The notes: generated by a model from the letters alone, not told the origin. A stretch of 64,000 bases of DNA from Pseudomonadota bacterium (GCA_018261735.1 JAGTRM010000011.1:1-64000), one strand, 5' to 3'; positions 27,437 through 35,566 are shown, counted from the first letter of the stretch. Program-made: numbers and translations.

Positions 27437-28129
27437 CTACATGATGCCAAATGTTTCAAAAGCTTCTACTGTCGGCATCCCTTTTTGAAGGGCTTTTAGC
27501 ACCTTGTTCTCGCCTTTTGCTTTTTCAAGCGCACCAGAAAAAGCTTCTTCAGCCTTATCAGACGGAATAACCAGAATGCCATCACGATCGCCGAATATAA
27601 TGTCGCCGTTATTGATGCGGACACCATCAATTTCAATCGGAACACGCCAATCAACAACCTTGCCGCGTGGCCCTTGGTCTTGGGCGTAACTACCAACAGA
27701 GGCAACAGGAAATCCAAGGCGCTCAATCTCGTTGGAGTCTCGGTGATATCCATAGACCACTGCACCCGCCGCCCCACATTTCATTGCACGGGTAGACATC
27801 AGGCCACCCCACAGGGCATAACAGTGCGAAGAGCCGGTACAGATATAGACTTCGTTTTTTTTCAAATCGTCCAGCGCTTCAAACATCAATCCGAATGGGC
27901 GATTTGAAACTGGTGAATTACCCTCGACTTTTTCGGCAAAATAATCAGCTTCAAGAACCGGCATTGCACGCCCGATGATTACCATATTGTTTTGAATAGG
28001 TTTCAATTTTGCAGGCAGAAACTGATGCTGGCATCCCATTTTGTCTAGAACATCGCCAACAAGTGCAACAAAAAGTTTCTCTTTTACCAATGCAAAGAGT
28101 TCATCGTCATTTTTCCAAAGGTTACTCAT
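27437..28129 (-). CDS. RraA-like aldolase/decarboxylase family protein
   Basis: 230 residues of the RraA/HMG-aldolase fold. It shows the FVALVGDVLDKMG start, an ALWGGLMSTRAMKCGAAGAVV segment (residues 105-125, with R114), the acidic RD pair (R130-D131) and GDIIFGDRDGILVIP. Relatives with this metal-binding pattern cleave 4-hydroxy-4-methyl-2-oxoglutarate-type oxo-acids or decarboxylate oxaloacetate. By context it may split the 2-keto-3-deoxy acid produced by the dehydratases. It precedes the SDR gene by 89 bp and has a candidate operator upstream. It is not expected to be an RNase E regulator. Confidence 0.75.
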   Translation of the reverse strand: MSNLWKNDDELFALVKEKLFVALVGDVLDKMGCQHQFLPAKLKPIQNNMVIIGRAMPVLEADYFAEKVEGNSPVSNRPFGLMFEALDDLKKNEVYICTGSSHCYALWGGLMSTRAMKCGAAGAVVYGYHRDSNEIERLGFPVASVGSYAQDQGPRGKVVDWRVPIEIDGVRINNGDIIFGDRDGILVIPSDKAEEAFSGALEKAKGENKVLKALQKGMPTVEAFETFGIM

Positions 28130-28171
28130 TTTTTGTCCTTAATATAAAAAGGCTGCCATTGATCGACCCTA

Positions 28172-28206
28172 GAAGGAAGAATGCGCCATACATTCTTTCC
28201 TTTTTA
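28172..28206. repeat. inverted repeat in the leader of the rraA-like gene
   Basis: AAGGAAGAATG and CATTCTTTCCTT form a stem with one bulged base around CGCCATA, followed by TTTTT on the plus strand. It sits 43 bp upstream of the rraA-like start (minus strand), in the 238-bp gap after dctM. It could be a 5'-leader structure or part of a transcript boundary; it is not a clean minus-strand terminator. Confidence 0.35.
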
Positions 28207-28263
28207 CCAAGTGCCATGAATCGCAATCGCCAAACAAATCAATGGGTGTCCCGCACTTGAAAT

Positions 28264-28277
28264 TCGAACATGTTTGA
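28264..28277. promoter_or_regulatory. candidate operator upstream of the rraA-like gene
   Basis: TCGAACATGTTTGA, a 14-bp near-palindrome (12 of 14 positions symmetric) sharing the AACAYGTT core with sites in front of dctP and gntR. It is 135 bp upstream of the rraA-like start. No strong promoter hexamers were found beside it, so it is weaker than the other two. Confidence 0.45.
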
Positions 28278-28367
28278 TACTGCTCTCATTCAGTTTGCGC
28301 AGGATGTGCTCCGCCCGGGCTAGGAAACTAGCCAATTTTCACGACAATTATTGAATGATTTTTTAAA

Positions 28368-29723
28368 TCAGAAAACCTGTGATCCCGTTATCAGGGTGGG
28401 TATCCAGGTTGAAAACCATGGCACATAAGTGACCACAGCCATCACAGCAAATAAAGCACCGTAAAATGGCGTAATGCTCTTCATGACTTGTTCAATGGAT
28501 ACACCGCCGATAGCGCAACCGACAAATTGCGTACCACCGACTGGAGGTGTATTCAAACCCAGTGCGCAATTAAGCAGCATGACGATGCCAAACTGGACTG
28601 GGCCCATGCCCATTTTCAAAGCCAGCGGCAGAAAGAGCGGGGTGCAGATCAGGATAGTTGCAGCCATATCCATGAACGTTCCCAAGAGGAAAAGAATCAA
28701 ATTGATCAGGAAAAACATGACATACGGATTGCTTGTCGTACCAAGCAGCATTTGCGCCGTTCTATCGGGCACTTCAAGAACTGCCATGATGTACTGAAGC
28801 ATCGTACTCACACCGATCAGTAACAATATGATGCCTGTCGTTTTCGCAGCCTTGGCCGTAGCCATCATCAGCTTGTTCCAGTTCATCGTGCGATAACCGA
28901 TGAAAGTCAACAGCAGCGAATAGGTGACCGCAATACCCGCAGCTTCTGTCGCAGTAGTGATCCCCATAATGATGCAGCTAAGAATAATGATGACAACGAA
29001 CATTCCAGGAAGGGCGGCAACGAGAGAGATCAGCACCGCTTTCCATCCCGGAAACTTGTCCAAGATGGTTGAGCCATCACGGAGCGGATACCCTTCTTTC
29101 AGGGCAACCCAGTAGGCGGCACACAGCATGCAAACCATCAGCACAAGCACCGGCAAAACTCCCGCAAACATCAGTTCCCCGATGGAAACACCCTTGCTCA
29201 TGATGTTGGTACCAGCCAACATGCCACTGGTACTCGAGGCGGCAAAGGCATAGATAATCATGTTGTGCGAAGTGGGCATGAGTGCTCCAGCCAAGGCTGC
29301 GTGCGTCGTTACATTGACGGCATAATCTGCACTGTAACCTTCCCTCTTCATCATCGGGATCATGACCCCACCCATCGCGGATACATCCGCCGTAGGGGAG
29401 CCAGAAATTCCACCAAAAATCGTGCATGCCACAACGTTGGCCATACCCAACCCGCCACGCCAGTGGCCAACCATGTTGCGTGCAAAATTGACGATCTTGT
29501 CCGCGATTCCACCATGCAGCATCAATTCCCCGGAAAATATGAAAAAGGGAATGGCCAGGAATGAAAACACATTCATTCCTGAAATCATGTTCTGCAACGC
29601 AAGTTCCAGGGGGAAGCCCTCGACCCAGAATGTGGAAAGGCAACTTAGCGCGATCGCTACCGAAACGGGCAAGCCAAGCAGCAGAAAGAGAAGAAATGTC
29701 AGACAGAGGACGGTTAGTGCCAT
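28368..29723 (-). CDS. dctM: TRAP transporter large permease (DctM type)
   Basis: 451-residue, roughly 12-helix membrane protein carrying the DctM signatures GGISGSPTADVSAMGG (Gly-rich substrate/Na+ loop near residues 104-119) and the late LNTPPVGG motif. It forms the ion-coupled permease of a tripartite ATP-independent periplasmic transporter with DctQ and DctP. Its start overlaps the dctQ end by 10 bp. It lies in the A+T-rich cluster and probably imports the sugar acid that the cluster degrades. Confidence 0.93.
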   Translation of the reverse strand: MALTVLCLTFLLFLLLGLPVSVAIALSCLSTFWVEGFPLELALQNMISGMNVFSFLAIPFFIFSGELMLHGGIADKIVNFARNMVGHWRGGLGMANVVACTIFGGISGSPTADVSAMGGVMIPMMKREGYSADYAVNVTTHAALAGALMPTSHNMIIYAFAASSTSGMLAGTNIMSKGVSIGELMFAGVLPVLVLMVCMLCAAYWVALKEGYPLRDGSTILDKFPGWKAVLISLVAALPGMFVVIIILSCIIMGITTATEAAGIAVTYSLLLTFIGYRTMNWNKLMMATAKAAKTTGIILLLIGVSTMLQYIMAVLEVPDRTAQMLLGTTSNPYVMFFLINLILFLLGTFMDMAATILICTPLFLPLALKMGMGPVQFGIVMLLNCALGLNTPPVGGTQFVGCAIGGVSIEQVMKSITPFYGALFAVMAVVTYVPWFSTWIPTLITGSQVF

Positions 29724-30208
29724 GATGGAATGACCTTCTTATCAGTAAACATCGCAATCAGATGTTCAATTGAAAACAGTATCATCAGAACGCCGGAAAT
29801 GATGACCGGCACATATCGCCATGATTCCCTAATACCCAGAGATGGAATTCTGGTCGGAAAAACAGCGACGGCCATCAGGAGGCCGAGCCAGACAAGTGCG
29901 ATTCCAAAAATAATCGTGAGGTAGCCATTCACATTGCCAATCCAGAATTGCATTTTATCCGGCAGTAAGCCAACCATGGACTCCATGCCGATGTGGCCTT
30001 CATCCCTTATCGCTGCAGCAGCCGCAAACATGGCGACATTGATGACCAACAACAGAGCAACCTGTTCCGACCACGAAGGCGCATTATTCAACCCATAACG
30101 CCAGATCACCGACCCCAAAACTGTGCCAACAATACCCAGAAGGCAAGATACGGCTATATACATGGCCCAACGCGATAGTCGGGCATTAACGCGGGTTAAC
30201 CAATTCAT
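29714..30208 (-). CDS. dctQ: TRAP transporter small permease (DctQ type)
   Basis: 164 residues with four predicted transmembrane helices and the family pattern VIWRYGLNNAPSWSEQVALLL near the second helix. It partners DctM in the membrane. I chose the ATG at 30208, which is preceded by GGGGGAT at a suitable distance; a TTG four codons upstream is less likely. It is 92 bp downstream of dctP and overlaps dctM by 10 bp. Confidence 0.9.
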   Translation of the reverse strand: MNWLTRVNARLSRWAMYIAVSCLLGIVGTVLGSVIWRYGLNNAPSWSEQVALLLVINVAMFAAAAAIRDEGHIGMESMVGLLPDKMQFWIGNVNGYLTIIFGIALVWLGLLMAVAVFPTRIPSLGIRESWRYVPVIISGVLMILFSIEHLIAMFTDKKVIPSWH

Positions 30209-30300
30209 TTTATCCCCCAAGAAGGCAACACAAAGGCACGAAAACTGTGCCCTTGTGTATATGGAAATTACGGTTTGTTTCCACTTCCTGAAACATGCAT

Positions 30301-31281
30301 TTACTTCGTATTAACAATTCTCTGAAGCAGGGATTTTAGTTCCGGAGTGTTTGCATACTTGTCCCAAACCGGCTTTTGTGCATCCGCGAACGATTTGTGG
30401 TTAATTTCGTTTTTCTCAACAAACTTCACACCCTTTTTAATCAGGGTATTCTTCGAATCATCCATCTTTGCAGTCCACAGCTTGACGTAATAAGGCATGG
30501 AGCTTCTGGCTGTTTTACGAATGGCTGCCTGATCTTCCTTGGAGAGGGTATCCCAGACTTTTTTCGAAAAAACCAGCATTTCAGGCGCCATGACATGCTG
30601 AGTTTCGCTATATACAGGCGCCGATTCGTAATGCTTGGCGGTTTCGTAGGAGGGATAATTGTTTTCAGCTGCGTCCACCAGGCCAGTTTTCAGCCCGGTA
30701 TAGAGTTCTGCGTAAGGAATCGGCGTCGCATTTGCACCCAATGCATCCATAACACTCAGCCACATGTCTGATGGAATGACGCGAACCTTCAAGCCCTTCA
30801 TATCCGTAATGGAACGAATTGGTTTCTTGGCATAGAACGAGCGTGACCCCGCTTCATACGTGGACAACGCGACAAATCCAACCTTCTCGAACGAGGCCAG
30901 GATTTCATCACCAATGGGGCCGTACATTACCTTGCGGAAATGCTCAATATCACGGAACAAAAACGGCAGTGTGGGGATAACCGTTTCAGGCAGCATTTGA
31001 TTGAAATCCGTTGCGCTGATCCATGTCATGTCGATGGCACCAATTCTCACCTGCTCAACCGCATCTTTGGCCGAGCCAAGCGTACTGCTTCCATAGACTT
31101 TTACACCGTACTTCCCTTTGGTTTCTGCTGAAAGTTCCTCTCCCATATGCTTCAACGCTACCGACGCCGGATAGTCGAGTGGATGAACGATCGCGGTTCG
31201 AAAATCACGCGCATGCACAGCTGTCATCGCGAATGCGCTCGCCAAAACCAAACCAGATAACGCCTTAATTTTTTGCTTCAC
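30301..31281 (-). CDS. dctP: TRAP transporter solute-binding protein (DctP type)
   Basis: 326 residues with a cleavable signal peptide (MKQKIKALSG..., cut likely after AVHA at about residue 24). The DctP fold includes the conserved ligand-carboxylate Arg in LKVRVIP (R167), a second Arg (R147), and the hinge/helix segment ELYTGLKTGLVDAAENN. Proteins of this kind bind organic or sugar acids in the periplasm, and relatives next to uxaC genes bind uronates. Translation starts at GTG, preceded by GAGGAGAG. It is the first gene of the minus-strand cluster and has a promoter with an overlapping candidate operator. Confidence 0.92.
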   Translation of the reverse strand: MKQKIKALSGLVLASAFAMTAVHARDFRTAIVHPLDYPASVALKHMGEELSAETKGKYGVKVYGSSTLGSAKDAVEQVRIGAIDMTWISATDFNQMLPETVIPTLPFLFRDIEHFRKVMYGPIGDEILASFEKVGFVALSTYEAGSRSFYAKKPIRSITDMKGLKVRVIPSDMWLSVMDALGANATPIPYAELYTGLKTGLVDAAENNYPSYETAKHYESAPVYSETQHVMAPEMLVFSKKVWDTLSKEDQAAIRKTARSSMPYYVKLWTAKMDDSKNTLIKKGVKFVEKNEINHKSFADAQKPVWDKYANTPELKSLLQRIVNTK

Positions 31282-31370
31282 GGTGCTCTCCTCAGAAGGA
31301 ATGAATAGTCAAAACCCCAAAACAGTTGCCCGAAAGATCTAAACAGCGATCATCACTACCAGTAAACCTG

Positions 31371-31384
31371 TTCAACACGTTGAT
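31371..31384. promoter_or_regulatory. candidate operator at the dctP promoter
   Basis: TTCAACACGTTGAT contains the inverted repeat TCAAC-AC-GTTGA (12 of 14 positions symmetric). It lies immediately downstream of the predicted -10 box of the dctP promoter and so covers the likely transcription start, a classic repressor position. The core AACACGTT matches the AACATGTT sites near gntR and rraA. Confidence 0.55.
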
Positions 31385-31412
31385 AGCCTAGCACAAATTC
31401 CGCATAAATCAA
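31385..31412 (-). promoter_or_regulatory. promoter for the dctP operon
   Basis: On the minus strand TTGATT (31407-31412) and TAGGCT (31385-31390) with a 16-bp spacer, 103 bp upstream of the dctP GTG. It directly adjoins the candidate operator. The -10 box is imperfect, so it is probably a moderate promoter. Confidence 0.5.
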
Positions 31413-32003
31413 TCCACTTTTGTTAAAACTTGAGCATCTCTTCATGGGACATAACTAAAACTGATGACCCATCACACCCACAAACGCATGCAACAGGCGA
31501 CTTGCAACCCCATCAAGATGAAGGAGTATCAATATTTGTACCGTTTCGCATCCCAACGCACGGGAATAAAACGATAAAAATCAATGGAATGCGGACAATG
31601 ATCGGCAGATGGATCAATACAACCACGCATCGATCGAGACTGGCGATCAATGTTTTGCCTGTGGCAGTCAGGGATTGAAAAACCTGATAGGAAGTGACGG
31701 GATTTTCGGGTCTTGAATGTAAATACCAGCGCGGTGTCTGCGGAATTTCCTGAAAACGCATTGTCAACACACGATAAGGTTGAAACCAACTTCTTGTCAG
31801 GGGCTCAAGCGAAGGCAGATTCGCGCAAAATCAGCTGCGGCAGGGAGAAAGACTACAGAGATGAATCGGGTCTCTTGAGCGGTTTAACAGCCTGGAATGG
31901 TGGTTGGGTAGCAGAGCAACAGCCAACCAGGGCGGCACCTATTGAGTAGCATTTTCAGCATCTGATGCAGACGAGGGCGCCGGGGTAACTCAAAACAGGC
32001 CGA
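31413..32003. other. non-coding divergent region between dctP and gntR
   Basis: About 590 bp with no gene I can support. Short open frames on both strands (for example minus 31513-31770) lack recognisable homology, convincing ribosome-binding sites and a regular codon pattern. The region may hold further regulatory sites or the remains of a lost gene. Nothing else stands out. Confidence 0.5.
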
Positions 32004-32041
32004 TGAAACATGTTTGACAGGTGGCCATGTTTATATATACT
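32004..32041 (+). promoter_or_regulatory. gntR promoter with overlapping candidate operator
   Basis: A near-consensus promoter: TTGACA (32014-32019), 16 bp, TATACT (32036-32041). The 14-bp near-palindrome TGAAACATGTTTGA (32004-32017) overlaps the -35 box. This geometry suggests the GntR protein represses its own gene. It ends 30 bp before the gntR start. Confidence 0.65.
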
Positions 32042-32071
32042 CGTCTTATGGTTAATTAGAGATCAAAGCTA

Positions 32072-32797
32072 ATGGAAGACTTTGTTGTGCCTGTTATGCA
32101 GCAAAATACCTTGTCATCACAGGTAATCCGCTTTTTATTGGGATTAATATCCGAGAAACGTCTCAAGGTTGGAGATGTTGTCCCGAGCGAAGTAAAAGTA
32201 TCTGAAATGTTGCAAGTCAGTCGTGGCATAGTTCGTGAATCATATCGCGCGCTCGCCACTGTAGGAGTTCTTTCCGTACAAAGCGGAAAACGTCCCCGTA
32301 TTCGGGAAATGGACCCCACGGTACTGGCCCAATTCTTTGCATATGCCGCAGCAACCAGCCAGATAAATGCACAGCAAATTTTTGAGTTACGCCGCGTGAT
32401 TGAAATGCAGGCCGCTGTTCTTGCAACCAAGAATGGAACCGACGAAGATTTAATGCGTATCAGAGAGGCGGGTAAACGTCTTCATGATTACCCGATTTCG
32501 CACCCGGAATGGATCGCTTGCGATTATGCATTGCATATTGCCATCGCCGATGCTGTTCACAACCCCCTGTTCCAAATAATTATACGGGCATTACGCGCGC
32601 CGCTTGAAGAGTCGATGCGCGAAGGAATTGAGAGTCAAGTCAGCATCCATACAGAGATTCATATCGTTGCCCTTCACGATCAAATTGTTGAGGCCATATG
32701 CAATCGTGATGCGGTTGCTGCGAGCAAAGCGATAGAAGAGCACTTTAACGCACCAGTTTCTGCGTTGTTGAAAAAAGGCATCATCAACATCAATTAA
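32072..32797 (+). CDS. GntR-family (FadR subfamily) transcriptional regulator
   Basis: 241 residues: an N-terminal winged helix-turn-helix (about residues 10-75, with VGDVVPSEVKVSEMLQVSRGIVRESYRAL and the wing VQSGKRPRI) and an all-helical FCD ligand domain with Asp/His metal-ligand positions (for example DYALHIAIADAVHN and HDQIVEAI). FadR-type regulators such as UxuR, ExuR and DgoR sense sugar acids and usually repress. It is divergent from the dctP operon and is very probably its regulator, acting at the AACAYGTT palindromes. The gene is A+T-rich like the cluster. Confidence 0.9.
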   Translation: MEDFVVPVMQQNTLSSQVIRFLLGLISEKRLKVGDVVPSEVKVSEMLQVSRGIVRESYRALATVGVLSVQSGKRPRIREMDPTVLAQFFAYAAATSQINAQQIFELRRVIEMQAAVLATKNGTDEDLMRIREAGKRLHDYPISHPEWIACDYALHIAIADAVHNPLFQIIIRALRAPLEESMREGIESQVSIHTEIHIVALHDQIVEAICNRDAVAASKAIEEHFNAPVSALLKKGIININ

Positions 32798-32832
32798 CAG
32801 GCAGCCAGTCAAAACAGCCAAAATCTGCGTTC

Positions 32833-32884
32833 GAGAAGCCCTGCGCATCCCGAGTATCACAATCCCGGTTACGCTGGGCTTCTC
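32833..32884. terminator. terminator-like hairpin between convergent gntR and dehydrogenase genes
   Basis: GAGAAGCCC and GGGCTTCTC form a perfect 9-bp stem enclosing a 34-base loop with further GC pairing, followed by ATTTATT on the plus strand. It lies 36 bp after the gntR stop and 33 bp before the convergent gene's stop. The tail is weak. It also marks the change from A+T-rich to host-like composition. Confidence 0.5.
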
Positions 32885-32916
32885 ATTTATTCACCGCCCA
32901 GCACCCATTCATCCCA

Positions 32917-33951
32917 TCAACCGATCTCAACCCCCGCCGCCTTGAGCTGCGCCACGATATCCATGTGCACAGGCACACCCTCAGTCCTGTTCTTCGCCGC
33001 TTCGCGCCAGCCACGCTCACCCGGCCACTGGAAATGTTCGGCCTCAGAGCTGGCGTGCTCTTTCAACCAGCCCAGCAACGATTCAGTACGCTCGCGGAAC
33101 ACTTCCGGTTCGATAAAGGCTGCCACATCCAGCGCAATGAAGAGCTTGCTCGATTCGGCATCCAGACCGCTGGCATCGTACTCACGCAGCTCGTGATCCA
33201 GCATTCCGCCGGCCAGCGCCGCGGTCATCAACTGCATCATCAGCGCCAAGCCCGCGCCTTTGTGTTCGCCCATCGACGAGACCGCGCCTTTCAGGATGGC
33301 GGCAGCATCGCTGCTGGGCTTGCCTTCGGCATCGAAACCCCAGTTGGCCGGAATTGCCCGGCCTTCGCGCAACCAAGTGGCCACCTTGCCCACCGCAGCC
33401 TGGCTCATCGCCATGTCCAGCACCACCGGCTGGTCGGTCTCGATACCTGGCAGGCCGATTGCCAGCGGGTTGTTTCCGATCACCGGCTTGCCTGCACCCC
33501 AGCCGGCCATGGAAGTGATCGCATTGGTGAGACAAATACCGATCATGCCGGCCTGCGCAGCACGCGCCGCATAGGCATGGGCTCGGCCCCAGTGGCTGGT
33601 ATGCGTGGCCAGACATGCGCCGATCCCGAAAGTCTTGGCACGGGCAATGGCCTGCTCCATCGCCTTCAGGCAGATGAACCGGCCGGGGCCACGGTCGCCA
33701 TCGATCACGCAGATCGCCGCATGGTCGCGCGCGATGCGCCATTGCGGCGCGGCCTTGACCCGTCCTTCGCGCAGCCCCTTGAGCAAATGCGGAACGCGGG
33801 TCACCCCATGCGACGGCACGCCCAAGAGATCCGCCTCGACAGCCAACTCGGCTTCGGCCGCCGCAATCTCCGGCGGCAGCCCCGCAGTTTCCAGCGTGGA
33901 ACGCAGCAAGTTTACGAAGGCGTCAAAGGGAATACGCAGGGGCGTTGTCAT
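32917..33951 (-). CDS. type-2 malate/L-lactate dehydrogenase (Ldh2/YbiC family)
   Basis: 344 residues of the NAD(P)-dependent family that includes YlbC, YiaK and B. subtilis YjmC, which does not use a classical Rossmann motif. Signatures are HTSHWGRA (catalytic His), a GWGAGKPVIGNNPLAIG segment, VLDMAMSQAAVGK and GEHKGAGLALM. They oxidise or reduce 2-hydroxy/2-keto acids. YjmC lies in a hexuronate operon, so a link to the neighbouring cluster is plausible, but this gene is GC-rich and convergent with gntR. I chose the ATG at 33951 (MTTPLRIPF), preceded by AAGGA. Confidence 0.85.
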   Translation of the reverse strand: MTTPLRIPFDAFVNLLRSTLETAGLPPEIAAAEAELAVEADLLGVPSHGVTRVPHLLKGLREGRVKAAPQWRIARDHAAICVIDGDRGPGRFICLKAMEQAIARAKTFGIGACLATHTSHWGRAHAYAARAAQAGMIGICLTNAITSMAGWGAGKPVIGNNPLAIGLPGIETDQPVVLDMAMSQAAVGKVATWLREGRAIPANWGFDAEGKPSSDAAAILKGAVSSMGEHKGAGLALMMQLMTAALAGGMLDHELREYDASGLDAESSKLFIALDVAAFIEPEVFRERTESLLGWLKEHASSEAEHFQWPGERGWREAAKNRTEGVPVHMDIVAQLKAAGVEIG

Positions 33952-34266
33952 GGCAAAAATCCTTGGAAGGGTAAGGCTCAGGAATATATACCTGGCATCG
34001 CTGGAAGCAAATGCCAAAAAACCCGCAGGAGCGGAGTTTCAGGCTGCGAACGAAGCCGCAAGTTTTCAGGAAAGGCACGCTCGAGCAAGCTCGACCGATT
34101 TAACCCTGCGCTGCCATCTGCAGCCTGCTTTAATCGATTCCCACCTTCCCCGCTTCCTCCTGCCGGAGGCGGCCTCGCTAACGCTCAATTTACTGCAAAG
34201 TTTTTTCCACACTATAAAAAACCCCGCCGAAGCGGGGTTTTTGCTGTTGGATACTGACAAGCCGGA
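33952..34266. other. gap between dehydrogenase and uraA genes
   Basis: 315 bp with no gene I can support. Apart from the leader of the dehydrogenase gene it contains only the GC-rich terminator at 34215-34242. Confidence 0.5.
34215..34242 (-). terminator. intrinsic terminator after uraA
   Basis: AAAAACCCCGC-CGAA-GCGGGGTTTTT: a GC-rich stem with a tetraloop and A/T tracts on both sides, so it can act in either direction. It lies 24 bp after the uraA stop (minus strand). Confidence 0.88.
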
Positions 34267-35511
34267 TCAGATGTCCTGGCCTTCAACGATCCCTTCATGG
34301 CTGGCCGATTTCTGCGGCAGGATCATGTTGAGGATAATGGCAAACAAGCTCACCAGACCGACGCCGGTCAGCGCGAAGGCGCCGAACTTGAGCGTCAGGC
34401 CGCCGATGCCGCAGGTCAGCACCACGGCAACGATCACCAGATTGCGCGGCTCCATCAGGTCAACCTTGGCATCGACCAGCGTCTTGAGGCCAATGCCGGC
34501 AATCGTGCCGAACAGCAGCACCATGATGCCGCCCATCACCGGCATCGGGATAGATTGCAGCAGGCCGTTGAACTTGCCGAAGAAGGCCATGCAGATCGCA
34601 AAAATCGCCGCCCAGGTCATGGTCACCGGGTTGAAGTTGCGGGTGATCATCACCGCGCCAGTGACTTCGGCATAGGTGGTTACGGGCGGGCCGCCGATCA
34701 GACCGGCAACGCAGACACCCAGGCCGTCGCCGGCCAGCGTGCGATGCAGGCCCGGAGACTTGGTGTAGTCATCACCCGTTACGCCGCCAATCGCCATCAC
34801 ACCACCGACATGCTCGATAGCCGGCGCAATCGCCACCGGCAACATGAAGAGCGCGGCGTACCAGTTCACTTCAGGTGCGACAAAATGCGGCATGGCAAAC
34901 CATGACGCATTGAGCACCTTGGCAAAATCCACGAAGCCAACGAAGCTCGCGAAGATATAACCCACGACCACGCCGGCCAGAATCGGGATCAAGCGGAAAA
35001 TGCCCTTGGCGTAGATCGCCACCACGATAGTCGTAGCCAGGGCCACGCCAGCAAGGAACAGCGAGGTGTGGTAATCCATGATCTGCTTGCCACCCGCTTG
35101 CCCCATCGCCATGCCAGCGGCAACCGTTGCCACGGTCAGGCCGATGATCATGATGATCGGGCCGATCACGACTGGCGGCAGCAGCTTGTGCACGAATTCG
35201 ATACCGCGCCAGCGGATCAGCGCAGCAAAAACAAAGTACATGAAACCAGCGGCGAACAGGCCAAACTGCGTTGCGCCTTGCCCCCAGGTTTGCATGGAGT
35301 AGATGATCGGCGCGATAAACGCGAACGAGGAACCGAGGAAAATCGGTACTTTACGGCCGGTACAGGCCTGGAACAGCAAGGTGCCGACCCCGGCGCCGAG
35401 CAAGGCCATGGCCGGGTTAAGGCCGGTAAGCAGAGGCACCAGCACCAGTGCGCCAAAGGCGACAAACAGGATCTGCGCGCCGGAGACGGCTTGTTTCAAG
35501 GTCGCAAACAT
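34267..35511 (-). CDS. uraA: uracil/xanthine permease (NCS2 family, UraA)
   Basis: 414-residue inner-membrane nucleobase:proton symporter with about 14 hydrophobic segments. Family features include the SSFAFIAP stretch near residues 62-69, a GGVMAIGGVTGDDYTKSPGLHRTLAGDGLG segment starting near residue 236, and TTYAEVTGAVMITRN. It lies downstream of upp on the same strand with a terminator in the 55-bp gap, the usual uracil salvage arrangement. Confidence 0.93.
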   Translation of the reverse strand: MFATLKQAVSGAQILFVAFGALVLVPLLTGLNPAMALLGAGVGTLLFQACTGRKVPIFLGSSFAFIAPIIYSMQTWGQGATQFGLFAAGFMYFVFAALIRWRGIEFVHKLLPPVVIGPIIMIIGLTVATVAAGMAMGQAGGKQIMDYHTSLFLAGVALATTIVVAIYAKGIFRLIPILAGVVVGYIFASFVGFVDFAKVLNASWFAMPHFVAPEVNWYAALFMLPVAIAPAIEHVGGVMAIGGVTGDDYTKSPGLHRTLAGDGLGVCVAGLIGGPPVTTYAEVTGAVMITRNFNPVTMTWAAIFAICMAFFGKFNGLLQSIPMPVMGGIMVLLFGTIAGIGLKTLVDAKVDLMEPRNLVIVAVVLTCGIGGLTLKFGAFALTGVGLVSLFAIILNMILPQKSASHEGIVEGQDI

Positions 35512-35531
35512 TATTACTCCCTGTAGGAATC

Positions 35532-35560
35532 AAAAAAGAGCCGCTCGATTGGGAGCGGCC
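35532..35560 (-). terminator. terminator/attenuator between upp and uraA
   Basis: On the minus strand GCCGCTC and GAGCGGC pair and are followed by TTTTTTG, directly before the uraA start. Read-through could be controlled here; an antiterminator was not worked out. Confidence 0.7.
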
Positions 35561-35566
35561 CGGGTT

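Noticed and set aside
27437-28129. RraA as the RNase E inhibitor
   Set aside because: The protein is longer than RraA, keeps the aldolase-type R114 and R130-D131 residues and lies in a catabolic cluster, so an enzyme is more likely.
31513-31770. Possible 85-codon gene between dctP and gntR
   Set aside because: No recognisable domain, no convincing ribosome-binding site and an overlapping open frame on the same strand; it is better treated as non-coding.
22341-32916. Mobile-element boundaries (direct repeats, integrase, tRNA attachment site) for the A+T-rich island
   Set aside because: I looked at both edges and found no integrase, transposase, tRNA or obvious repeated ends. Transfer is suggested only by composition and gene content.
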